The position numbers and the translations under genes were made by a program. Source: Cryptomeria japonica (lineage: Eukaryota; Streptophyta; Pinopsida; Cupressales; Cupressaceae). Taken from it: a stretch of 64,000 bases of DNA. The notes below the pieces were generated by a model, which saw nothing but the letters and a program-made list of their open reading frames with translations, made no database searches and had not been told where the DNA came from. Where the stretch lies: assembly GCF_030272615.1 (NCBI RefSeq), contig NC_081406.1, positions 258,839,386 to 258,903,385 on the forward strand, given 5' to 3'. Shown one piece after another: positions 15,312 through 24,791 of the stretch; within the stretch, counting starts at the first letter, position 1, and each line of letters begins with the position of its first letter.

Positions 15312-16732
15312 TATATATCCTTGAAAATATAGCAAATAGGGAATTTTCGATAGATTTCCTTTTTTTAGTCCCATGGAAAACTTGTGTGCAAATGTGACAA
15401 CACAGACATGATGCATGAAGTATTGGCATCCCTGGAAGAAATGTAGTCTTAATGTGAAACATAATGATTGTAGTCCACTACATAATGAATTTTTTGTTAA
15501 AGGCCTTTGAAAATTATGGGAAAATACAAATGATGAGTTGATGCACTCAAGGATGGAGGGTCCAGAATGGATTGTTCATCCTTGCGGCTTAATGATTTGC
15601 AACACCATTTTAAAATGAAACAAAAAGGACATGCATAAGGAATTCACACAATAGAGCCACAAGGCACAAGAATTATCTTGGTAAAAGTCTCAAAGGGAAA
15701 AACATAGCCTCACAATTCATCTTCTTATATGACATCATAAAAACTCATTACATCTACCACTAGGGCTTCATACATGCTAAGTTGTAGCCTTGGTTACAGT
15801 AATCAAAAGTGGTCATAAAACACTATGGCACCTCTACTTATAATTCCTTGTCCTTTGCTTTCAATTGCTCTGACTATCTCTACTCTCTTCTCTAGCACCC
15901 TACTCCTCTTTCCTTGCTTCCAGATCTCTTTCTCATACTTTCCCCCTTGCAACAATAATAAGGCATGCTTATATACCATTCACAATTCCTCAATACAATT
16001 TGAGTTGGCCAAAGGTTGACCCTAAACTTTAGGTCACATGTAACGTGTAGTCAATTGGCTTCTACTTAATTTGCAATAACACAATAATTGAATAGTTCAC
16101 CATGCACTTCCTATCACAACCTCTATTGGTACCATACTACCCTTCCTTGACTCCTCTTGATGTTGCATGTTTCCCTTTTTTGGCACATCAGTCCAGATTA
16201 ATACCCATTTGGCCAATTCTCATTGTAACTACCATCACTTCAAACTTCTCGCTCATAGAATCTCCACTTCCGAAACTCTGGAATTTGACACAACATGTGT
16301 AGACATACACTCCTTCCAAACCAAAAGTCCCAACTCTCAAGTGCAATAGAATGTGGCACTCTCCAATGAATCCCTTAGTCTAGTAAACTAGCATAGTCTC
16401 CACTTTGTCACCCCCAAATATCTTTCTGATAACTCTATCTTTAGAAAACACAAATCTAACACTCCTCCTTACATCCTTTGCCTACCACCCAGACTACAAG
16501 GCCGCAACATCCAACGATGACAAGAATTTCAAATCTTTTGAATTCTCCATCATGAGATTAAAGGAAAACTTCACAATATATGCCACATTCTCATCATGTG
16601 TGGCCTAAGTTAAAGGTAAACCAAATAGATTTATTGAAATGGCCTTAGAGACTCCCAGAGAAATGCAATTACCAAGAAACCCCATAACTTGCACCAAAAA
16701 TAGGAGCCTTGTGATAAGTTATGAACATACAT
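15312..16732. other. Sequence between the two 0.56-kb repeats
   Basis: No protein domain is recognised. Around 15640-15720 the minus strand reads like the inner part of a Copia LTR, with TTTTTCCCTTTGAGACTTT and then GCCTTGTGGCTCTATTGTG. A degraded minus-strand LTR is therefore possible. The open frames here are short and unremarkable. Confidence 0.35.
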
Positions 16733-17292
16733 CAAGAAGAGAAGACATGCCAACACAAAACCCCGATGAAACAATAATTGTTCTTGTACACAATGGGTTG
16801 GAATATCAAGCCTTGCAACATTAGCATGCAGCTGAGATGGAAGTACGAGACCTCTCCAAAACCTTGATAGAAACACTCAAATGAAGTGTTGATAGTTCAG
16901 TTCCTGACCCAATACGAACTCTCAATAGTTTCTACTCAATTAAAAAGCCCTGAAATTCCATCCATTGCTCAATTTCCAATCCAATAGGAACTCCTGGTAG
17001 TTCCTATTCCACCTCAAACCTTGATAGTTCCTAATCTAACCCTAAGCCCTAACAATTCCTAGTCCATTCTAAACCCTTGACATCACTTTTTATTTTGGGT
17101 TCTATATCTTTTGTCAACACTTTTATCCTCATCGTGAACTAAAGGGAATTGAGAACTAGTCAAAGATTCCCTTGGGATCAAGAACCCTTAAAAGTCGTGA
17201 CACCACTTTATGTTTTCATTTATTAGTCCTTGATACCTCACAACCTTTGAAACCTGTGTTCAATGTCATTAGAAGCCTTGGATCAGGGCATG
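16733..17292 (+). repeat. 0.56-kb direct repeat, copy 2
   Basis: This is the second, diverged copy of 14746-15311 in the same orientation, about 2 kb downstream. It keeps the inverted-repeat core as TAGGAACT-CCTGGT-AGTTCCTA near 16987-17010, so stem potential is kept although the sequence has changed. Confidence 0.7.
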
Positions 17293-17788
17293 CACAACTA
17301 ATACTACACTATTATAAATGCAAGTACTTACAAGTATGCGATACTTGTTACTTGTTACAATCAAAATATTGTTAACTATTTAAAAAAAAAAATCAAATAA
17401 TAATTCTCTTAATATATTTAAACTAACTTATTTTTTCTAAATAGAATTTTTTTTTAACGAAAACTTAAATGAACAACACAAAACAACCACAAGCACTTTA
17501 AATAAGAGATGACGTAAATACAAACTTCTATAAATATTTATACTCTACTCTATATTAAAATAAAAATAGTACAATACTTATTTTCTTTTAAATGATATAA
17601 AAACACACACAAAATCTAAGAAACGAATGAGAAAAAAGGCCAAAATAATAACATTAAACAATACAATTAAAAAATTGTGTTTATAGCAGAGCATTCTAGT
17701 TAAAAGAAGTCGATAGCTGGAAAAACATAGGCCTCACAAAGGCACAAGATGAGTTAGTGTATCCGGTACACCCACTTTCAATGTTCAT
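17293..17788. other. Upstream region of the monooxygenase gene
   Basis: AT-rich sequence with no reading frame of note. It probably contains the promoter of the gene starting at 17861. Confidence 0.5.
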
Positions 17789-17796
17789 CTATATTT
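17789..17796 (+). promoter_or_regulatory. Possible TATA box of the monooxygenase gene
   Basis: CTATATTT lies 72-65 bp upstream of the start codon, which would place transcription start about 40 bp before the ATG. It is the best TATA-like match in the near-upstream region, and no other promoter element is obvious. Confidence 0.4.
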
Positions 17797-17860
17797 CTCT
17801 CAACAGACTACTGTTTTCCTCTGATTTCACTTTGTGGGCATTCAAACCAGAGGCTAAAAC

Positions 17861-20006
17861 ATGTCCTCCTCGTTGGAATTTGATGAAATGGCAATGTCTG
17901 AGAGAGGACCAGACTTAGACATTGTAATTGCAGGTGGGGGATTGGCAGGTTTGGCTCTTGCGCTTGCGCTTCAACACAAAAATGTCGAAGCACATGTCTT
18001 CGAATATCACCCATATTTTAAGGCTGATACGGCCACTGCAATAGGCATTGGTCCCAATGGTGTCACTGCTCTTGAAGGGATTAAGCCTGGCTTGAGCTCC
18101 ATCATCTCCCAAGCAGGCTCTTACACAAATAATATCAAGCTCGCCTATTTTAGAGACGGGAAGGAGGATCCGCCCAGAATAACAAACGTGCCGCCCAAGG
18201 AATATGTTACTGTTAGGTGGAAATCTGTGCAGGAAATCTTGGCAAGTTTAGTTGATAACAAAAGAATTGTTTTCTCCCATAAGCTTATAGGGTATCGACC
18301 TTCTAAGGTCAGTGTCTCTATCTTTTGCTCTGTTTTGTTGTAATTTTTTTCCCCAAAAAATGTTTGATTACTTATTGTATGCAATTGCAGGGCGGTGTTG
18401 AGGCCTATTTTAGATGTGGAAATGCCTTGGATAGAATTAAGGTCATTTGGACTAAACTTTTAATTGGAGCAGATGGAATATGGTCAGCTGTAAGAAAACA
18501 GATGGTGGGGGATTCTCCAAGGTACCTCAATTTGGTGCATTGGAATGCACTGCTGTACAACCCAGATCTCAAGTAAGTATTAGAGTTGGTTATGATTATG
18601 TATTGCATCAGATTTGTGTTTTGCCCTAACTTGAACATGGGATTTAGCAGAGTTTATAAGGGCATAGAAGAGGGGCAAATTGTTGTTCGAACAATGGAGA
18701 ATATGCAGGCGCACAGCATTATAGCCCATGCAGGTACCCATTTAGCTTTTGATTAGAGTTTTAGGGAACCATGATTCACTGCAAATTTCTCCTATAATCT
18801 CTGCAAAGCAGGACATTAATTCTGTGTGGTAGGTTTTTATAGAGGCCTGAATGGGACTGTTTTTCGTACTTCTGGATTTTGATACCATGACTTAAGTTTA
18901 GTGGTAAGTCTGAACTTACAGTCCATGAAACAGGAGAAGTAGAAGGTGTTGTAGCTTTATAAACTTAATTCGTGATTTGATCACTAATTGTAGGGCATTA
19001 CACTCTGTGGGTTCTTCGTACGAAAGATGAATCAGAGGATTTGGCAAAATCATTGGTAGGAGGAAGAGGCGGCATTGGTATTCCTGGTTGTAAAGCTCGT
19101 GCTCTTCAACGATTGGATGGGCTTGAAGGATGGGATAGTGTTCGAGAAGTTATTGATGCAACCAGTGAGGATATTATATCAGAAAGAAAGATAATGGACA
19201 GGTTGCCCCTAGATAAATGGAGTGATGCAGATGGTCATGTCCTGCTCATTGGTGATGGTATTTACTATTTTACTCTTGACTCTTATTACATTAATCTTCA
19301 AACTCTAATACCCATATGAATAATAGTCCCAATCATGTTGGCTACTTTCAATGTGAAGAATGAATTTGTCCTTTAACCCATTTTGGGGGGTGGCTTTCTA
19401 CTGACATTTTTAGGTAGCTAAATCCCACCTCACATACAAACTTCATCGAGCAGGGGAAGTTATTTATTTTACAGTTGTAGAGCTGAAGGAATTGATTGTT
19501 TAATTGTTGGTAATGGTGGATTCATTCAGCTGCACATGCTCAGTATGTTGGGCCAGGACAAGGCGCCAGAACTGCATTTGAAGATGCCCATCAACTCTCC
19601 CTTCTTCTTCAACATGCAAGTCACTCATCTTTTTCAGAGGAAAGCATCAGAGATGCTGTGAAAAGGTAATTTATCAGAAACAGGGATAATGTTTTATAGA
19701 TTTAGTGTGAATGAGTTCCTTAGATTGAATTGAGATATATAACAGAATACTGTTAGCAGCTTTTGACTGTGACAGTTTAGCAGGTTTGAAGAGTTCAGAA
19801 TTCCTCGGATGAAAAAGATGCAGCTGTATGCAGCCTATAACACAAGGCTTCCTAAATTTCAACCTGAGTGGTTCCAGAATTTGACAGCGGAAGAAAGAAT
19901 GAGAGTCTATGAGGAATACTCGAAATGGGTTCATTCATATCCCAACAAGCAAGAGTGTGACCCTGACTCCATCTATTTCAACCCTGATTCCACCTATTTC
20001 AAGTGA
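17861..20006 (+). CDS. FAD-dependent monooxygenase, six exons
   Basis: A class A flavoprotein monooxygenase of the UbiH/p-hydroxybenzoate hydroxylase fold. Such enzymes use FAD, NAD(P)H and oxygen to hydroxylate or epoxidise small molecules; the substrate is unknown here. By GT-AG rule I read exons 17861-18307, 18391-18572, 18651-18733, 18994-19257, 19530-19665 and 19784-20006. Phases agree throughout and give 444 residues, a normal length. The FAD-binding GGGLAG is at residues 25-30, the DG motif GADGIWSAVR at 175-184, and the GD motif GHVLLIGDAAH ends near 328, followed by PGQGARTAFEDA. Introns 1 to 5 are 83, 78, 260, 272 and 118 bp. I see no transit peptide or C-terminal membrane anchor, so a soluble enzyme is likely. 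It resembles zeaxanthin-epoxidase-like and salicylate-hydroxylase-like plant proteins. No frame break is seen. Confidence 0.88.
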
Positions 20007-21440
20007 ATATGTTTCTAAAGTAGCTAAAATTCATGCGGGCCAGGTAACAGCGTCTTGTCTGTTTAAGCTTTGTACAAACCTGAGTAAGATTCTTAAATTG
20101 ATCTTGTTCAATTAGACCATTGGCTAGCACAGGGCTTGCATTTCTACATCAGTAAGTTAATTTTGGAATTGCATAGCATCTGATACAATTGGAATGAATG
20201 AACCTCCTGTATATCTGTTAATTTGAGATACTTCAGTGAACCCCAAATTAATTAGCATTGCTGAAGTGAAAGCATTTACTAGTAAATATTTTATATTTCG
20301 ACAGAGAAGCCATTAACGTGAATGCATTAAAGTGCAAACTTGTACTTCAGAGTCTACAGTCGTAAAGTTTGGTCAATGTTTTACAGTTGGTATCGGCTTA
20401 AGGCTCAATACTACACAAAATAATCCATTCCAGATGAATCTAGATGTTTCCTAGAAAATTTATCTTTATGGGCCGATACCATTATATCTCTTTCCACAAT
20501 GTTTTTTTCAAGATAGCTTGGATTGATCGTACAAATTTAATAATTTTTTTAGTGTATAATTGAATATAAGAAATTAATTTAATAAATTGAATGTATATAT
20601 ATATAGTTATGTTTTTAATGAAAAAGTTTCTTTTTAGGTATTAAGAATCAATTTGTCAATATTCTATTTTTTATGTTTTATCATTGATTCGGAAAATTGA
20701 TGGTTTATTGTTAAAGATTATATATGTGATTGTAAAGGTGATCTCTATGTGTGTGGACTTGAAATGATGTGTAGGAGTGATCCGATAACTTGCAAGAGTG
20801 ATTGATTGTATTGTTGAACTTCACTCACTGTGATTCCTTTGGGGAATCTATTAAAGAGCAAGGTTCGTGCTCTCTTAGGTCAAACCTCTAGATAGATTAA
20901 CTTTATAGTATGAAGCAAAATGATTGTAGACAAACAATAAACATGCAACAAGCCTAGGATGATATCATGTAAATGAAGAATGTAAAGTAGATCTCCTTTA
21001 AGCTTTTAGGTTAAGATCAACTTTTAGCCTTCTTAGATGGCTTTAAAATGGAATGAATGAATGATCTTAAATACAACAATATAAAATACAAATCAAAAAA
21101 TTACATGCTAAGTCAACTCATAATGGCTAGTCAAGTGGTCCATAATAGATAACATTGAATTTTAAAAGCGAATAGTATAGATCCAATCCAAGGTGATCAA
21201 CAATAGATTTGGGGATCAATGATGCAAATCCAAAAATAGTTTTGATATAGTAAAAAGATATTTGATCCAAGTAAACTAAAACAATCAACATGTAAAGAGC
21301 AAATGTTTCTCATATAGTAAAATGATATTTGATCTAAGTAATGGGTCATTTTTAAATTATTCTTACCTTTTGCACTTCATTGAAACTTGCAAAATAAAGA
21401 AAAATTGTAATGTGTAGTTTTTGTCTCACATTTTTAAATA
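20007..21440. other. 3' flank of the monooxygenase gene and intergenic sequence
   Basis: The 3' untranslated region should start here; no clear polyadenylation signal stands out. The remainder is AT-rich with a weak internal repeat (GATATTTGATC-like words near 21260 and 21325) and no gene. Confidence 0.5.
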
Positions 21441-21445
21441 GACAC

Positions 21446-22220
21446 TGTATATGGTGAAAATGGATAACAATAATAACAATATTGTAAGGCTAAATGAATT
21501 CAACCACAAAACCCTAGCCTAACAACAACAAAGATCCATCATAACATATGAAGATTACCTAAGACAATGCAAATCAAACGAAATCATAAAGATTATACCA
21601 TCACATGTCCAATAGGGTTTTGATCTCTATTCTTCCTATCTCTATTGATCTTGCTTGATATATTTGCTCTCAGATTTTATGTGCACAAGAGCTCGACAAA
21701 GAACGGAATGTGGTTGCAAGTAGGATCGTAGTGTAGTCAATCGCATAAATTGATTCATTAGGTCATTAGGGTTTGATAATGAAGAAAGCATCTCCTTATA
21801 TAGAAGACACTATAAGAAATGGAGGGATAAGATTGAGAGGTGTAAAAGGAGGTCGGCTATGATTAGAGGGTAGGTAAAAGAAATAATAAAATAATGAAAG
21901 GGGTAGGTAGTGTATGAATTAAGAGATGAATGACATGTGTCATGGGTAGAAAAGACTAATGAATTAATTAAATAAATAAAGATTCATTTAATTAATAGAA
22001 GAAGTGGGATCAATTAAATAAATAAGATATTTATTTAATTTAGGAAAAGGATAATTTAAATAAATAAATGTATTTATTTAAATGAGAAATAAGGCTAGAA
22101 GAGGATAAATGAATTAATTAAATAAATAAAGATTTATTTAATTAATAGAAGAATTAAGCTTAGATAATTAAATAAATAAAATATTTATTTAATTAGACAT
22201 GACAATTTTAGGTGTCTACA
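21446..22220 (-). repeat. Element 1, 3' LTR
   Basis: 775 bp, starting TGTAGACACC on the sense (minus) strand and ending ...CCATATACA. A TATA box reads CTATATAA on the minus strand (21796-21803). Five AT-rich palindromes precede it in U3. It is about 98-99% identical to the 5' LTR by eye. Confidence 0.95.
21963..22195. repeat. Array of five AT-rich palindromes in U3 of the Element 1 LTR
   Basis: Perfect inverted repeats pair 21963-21973 with 21986-21996 (11 bp), 22012-22023 with 22029-22040 (12 bp), 22054-22066 with 22071-22083 (13 bp), 22113-22126 with 22133-22146 (14 bp), and 22165-22178 with 22182-22195 (14 bp). Loops are 12, 5, 4, 6 and 3 nt. Sequences are built from TTAATTAAATAAATA-like words. 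The same five occur at 35126-35358 and, with changes, at about 62405-62640. They lie upstream of the TATA box in the sense direction. Confidence 0.92.
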
Positions 22221-22235
22221 TTTTGCCCCTCTTTG
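22221..22235 (-). other. Element 1 polypurine tract
   Basis: Reads AAAGAGGGGCAAAA on the minus strand, directly before the 3' LTR. This is where plus-strand DNA synthesis would start during reverse transcription. Confidence 0.85.
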
Positions 22236-22466
22236 AGACAATGCGGCTTGTCGCGTTGTTTCAAAGAAGATAAGATGAACTGATACAGAGTTGCCCCAAG
22301 ATGGGAATGATATACCCCCTCGAGAGATTGGATGAAAATGTTTGAAAAGATTGCGGACAATCTCTCGATAAGAAAGACAGGCTAGAATGGACTGACCGGA
22401 TAAAGTGACAGAGTCACGGGATAATGAAGATTGACTTGGGAAACGAAGGCGATGGCTAGGGGTAGT

Positions 22467-22474
22467 CTATAAGA
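22467..22474 (+). promoter_or_regulatory. Possible TATA box of the antisense PMD gene
   Basis: CTATAAGA lies 102-95 bp upstream of the ATG at 22569 and 247 bp inside the 3' LTR. It sits in the short palindrome GTCTAT-AAG-ATAGAC. It would give transcription toward the element's interior, opposite to gag. Confidence 0.4.
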
Positions 22475-22751
22475 TAGACCACGGGGGGGGAAATACATCC
22501 TCATTGTCATCTACACATCCACGAGAGCAGATTGCAGAGCGAAAATAGAGCAGCAACAGTTAGCAGCGATGGCTTTCATCCATAGATTCGACCGCATTCG
22601 TCGATTTCAGAGGCCAACAGAGGCAGGAGAGCCGGTAAGTACCACCAGACCTCCTCGTACTTTGATGCATTTAATTTTTGTCTTAATGCATGGTAGATAG
22701 AGCAATAAATGCGCTTAGACTAGGGTCCAAAAAGTGTCAAAAAATGTTTAA

Positions 22752-22960
22752 GCGCGTTTGCGTTGGTGCCAGGCGCGTCTGTGTCAAATGCGGCCGCGTT
22801 TATGATGGTCAGTCGCGTTTGTGCCAAGAAGGCATGTCTGTGTCACTGAGGCGCGTCTGTGCAGAGCATAGGCACATCTGTGTTGGTCAGGCGCGTCTGT
22901 GTTTTTCAGGCGCGTCTGTGCAGTCTTCAAGCGCGTTTATGTCAGGTAAGCGCGTTTGTG
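22752..22960 (+). repeat. 11-mer array on a 20-nt pitch in the PMD intron
   Basis: About eleven versions of GCGCGTCTGTG start near 22752, 22773, 22794, 22812, 22830, 22851, 22871, 22891, 22910, 22931 and 22950. Steps are 18-21 nt. Four copies are exact and the others differ at one to three bases. The roughly 9 bases between units are not conserved. The array lies in the intron, 118 nt after the 5' splice site. The same motif on the same pitch recurs in the gag leader on the opposite strand. Confidence 0.9.
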
Positions 22961-22993
22961 TTTGAAAAATGTGAATTTGCATCTTGTAGGTCA

Positions 22994-23368
22994 AATCGAC
23001 AGTTCTGTGATGAACATACGCTGTCGATTAGATAAGCTGCTGAGAGGATACACTCAAGCAGGTCCTCTAGGAAGACTAGGATAGATCAAGGCACTTTGTG
23101 ATGAACAGTGAGTACCAAGATAGAGTACTTTGTGATGAACAGGGAGTACTCAAATATGAGCAACACTTTGTGATGAACAGGGAGTGCAAAATGTGAGTAA
23201 CACTTTGTGATGAACAGGGAGTGTCACACACGTAGTACTTTGTGATGAACGGGGAGTACTACTAAGATAAATAGCAACACTTTGTGATGAACAGTGAGTG
23301 TCACTAGGATAGATAGCCAGATGCATTTAGATAAAAAAAAGTAGCATTTTGTGATGAACAGGGAATGC
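22994..23368 (+). repeat. Array of eight stem-loops with a conserved loop in the PMD intron
   Basis: All eight share the loop core TGTGATGAACA, and seven have a 15-nt loop TTGTGATGAACAGGG (one or two variants). Paired arms: 22994-23002/23021-23029 (AATCGACAG/CTGTCGATT), 23090-23095/23111-23116 (one mismatch), 23123-23129/23145-23151 (GAGTACT/AGTACTC), 23164-23167/23183-23186 (CACT/AGTG), 23200-23204/23220-23224 (ACACT/AGTGT), 23232-23239/23255-23262 (GTAGTACT/AGTACTAC), 23277-23281/23297-23301 (ACACT/AGTGT), 23344-23348/23364-23368 (GCATT/AATGC). Stem sequences change together while the loop stays fixed, which is the signature of a selected or copied fold. Function is unknown. Confidence 0.92.
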
Positions 23369-23596
23369 CACTATGACTGACATGATTGATTTGCTTGACT
23401 GCAGGAGTATTTGCCGATGTTGGAGTCATGGGAGAGATTCCCGTCTACCCAGAGGTTGTGACCTGAGTTGTCCTTCGAGGACCGAGCGACTATTGAGGGG
23501 ATGGGATTGAGACACGTTTTGTATGTGCCTGAGTTTCGGGCGAACATGGGACTGTTGACTGCATTAGCTGAGAGATGGCACTCTGAGACCTGTACG

Positions 23597-24791
23597 TGTA
23601 GCGTCCTAAAATTGCGACACTTGCAATTTCGACTGCATTTCGGTCTTCACGATGGCGACGCAACACGGAACCTGAATGGAGACCCCGAAACCTGATTATG
23701 ACATTAAAACTGCATTTTCTTGCACCTTGGCCTGAACCTCCTTTGCACCCTACTGTCCTGGGAGGTGGGACCAGAGCGCCCAGTGCCCTGGTCCTTGGCC
23801 TTATTTTGGGCCCGGTCTCCTATGGGACTTTGGGTCTTTTTGTTTGCAATTTGGAAAATAACATTTCCTGGTCGGCCTAAGGTCGGAAAAATCAGTCTAT
23901 CAGCCCTAATTGACAAGTATATAAACGACATTTTCCTCTCTCATTTGGGAGGATGAAAAAAGCGTGGAAACGATACTCAAACATTCAAGCATTCAAGCAT
24001 TCAAGCATTCCTTCAAGCAATTGATCATTCCAAGTCTCCATTCAAGGCTAAGTGTTGCATTCAAGACAAGGATTCAACCATTGAAGAGGAGATCACCTAC
24101 TACAACATACAACAAACAACAACATCTATACCTTCGCACATAAGGATACAAACATCCTTACAACAAGGTATTAGTACTTGTTTTACATTACAGACATTTA
24201 CATTTACAACATTTCTCATTTCTTGGTTAATTCCAAAACTGGGGTTTGACCTAAAGGCAAACTCCTAATCCCTAACACCCCTATCGTCTTCGCTTTTCTG
24301 TGTGTAGGTTGCAGGTATGCGGCTGAAATTGAAGATCTGGAATCCTTGTGCAGAGATGAACAGATCCCCCTTCGTTTCGTGGATTTTTCGAAGGACCGTG
24401 TGCATGCCGGGCGCCATCGTCCTGTCAACTTTTGCTCAAATTTGCAGGACAGCGCCGTATCGACATTCTACTGCTAATTCCAGGTCCGCAGCTTCATCCT
24501 ATATCCCTATCTCAGTTTATAAGTGAATCTTTCTCACTTTCTATGCATTCCTAGCTTAATTCTTCTATCAACATTCTTTACAAAAGAGGGTAGCCTTGCT
24601 GTCTTAATCCTTGAAACTCGTTTAAAATCCAATCTTGTATTGTGTGGGATTGGATCTTGTGGGTTTCAACCCCTCTTTTGAATGTAAATTCTTCCCCAAG
24701 TGAAAACCGTCAACCCTAGTGACCTCCCTTCTCTCTCCTTGGAGTTGGAAGAGGGGAGAGCAACTAGGGTTTGATCATTTTCCGCTTTACA
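23597..24791 (+). mobile_element. Solo LTR of the Element 2 family, inside the PMD gene
   Basis: 1195 bp starting TGTAGCGTCC and ending TTTACA, flanked by GTACG at 23592-23596 and 24792-24796. It is the reverse complement of the Element 2 LTRs, so its sense is plus. U3 has only one copy of the 31-bp GC palindrome (about 23768-23800), against five and four in the Element 2 LTRs. A TATA box TATATAAA is at 23918-23925, followed by a CATTCAAG run at about 23978-24012. It interrupts exon 2 of the PMD gene between a Thr codon and a Phe codon. Confidence 0.95.

Noticed and set aside
15640-15720. Minus-strand Copia LTR-like wording
   Set aside because: Only short phrase similarity; no termini, TSD or coding domain to support an element.
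22994-23368. Reading the stem-loop array as a CRISPR array
   Set aside because: The repeats are only about 11 nt in their invariant part, spacing is irregular (32-67 nt), stems vary, and the locus is a plant retrotransposon intron with no cas-like genes.
22994-23368. Reading the units as box C/D snoRNAs because the loop contains GTGATGA, a C-box match
   Set aside because: No D box (CTGA) lies at the expected place and distance with a closing stem. The only nearby CTGA words are at the branch point and near 23038, neither paired.
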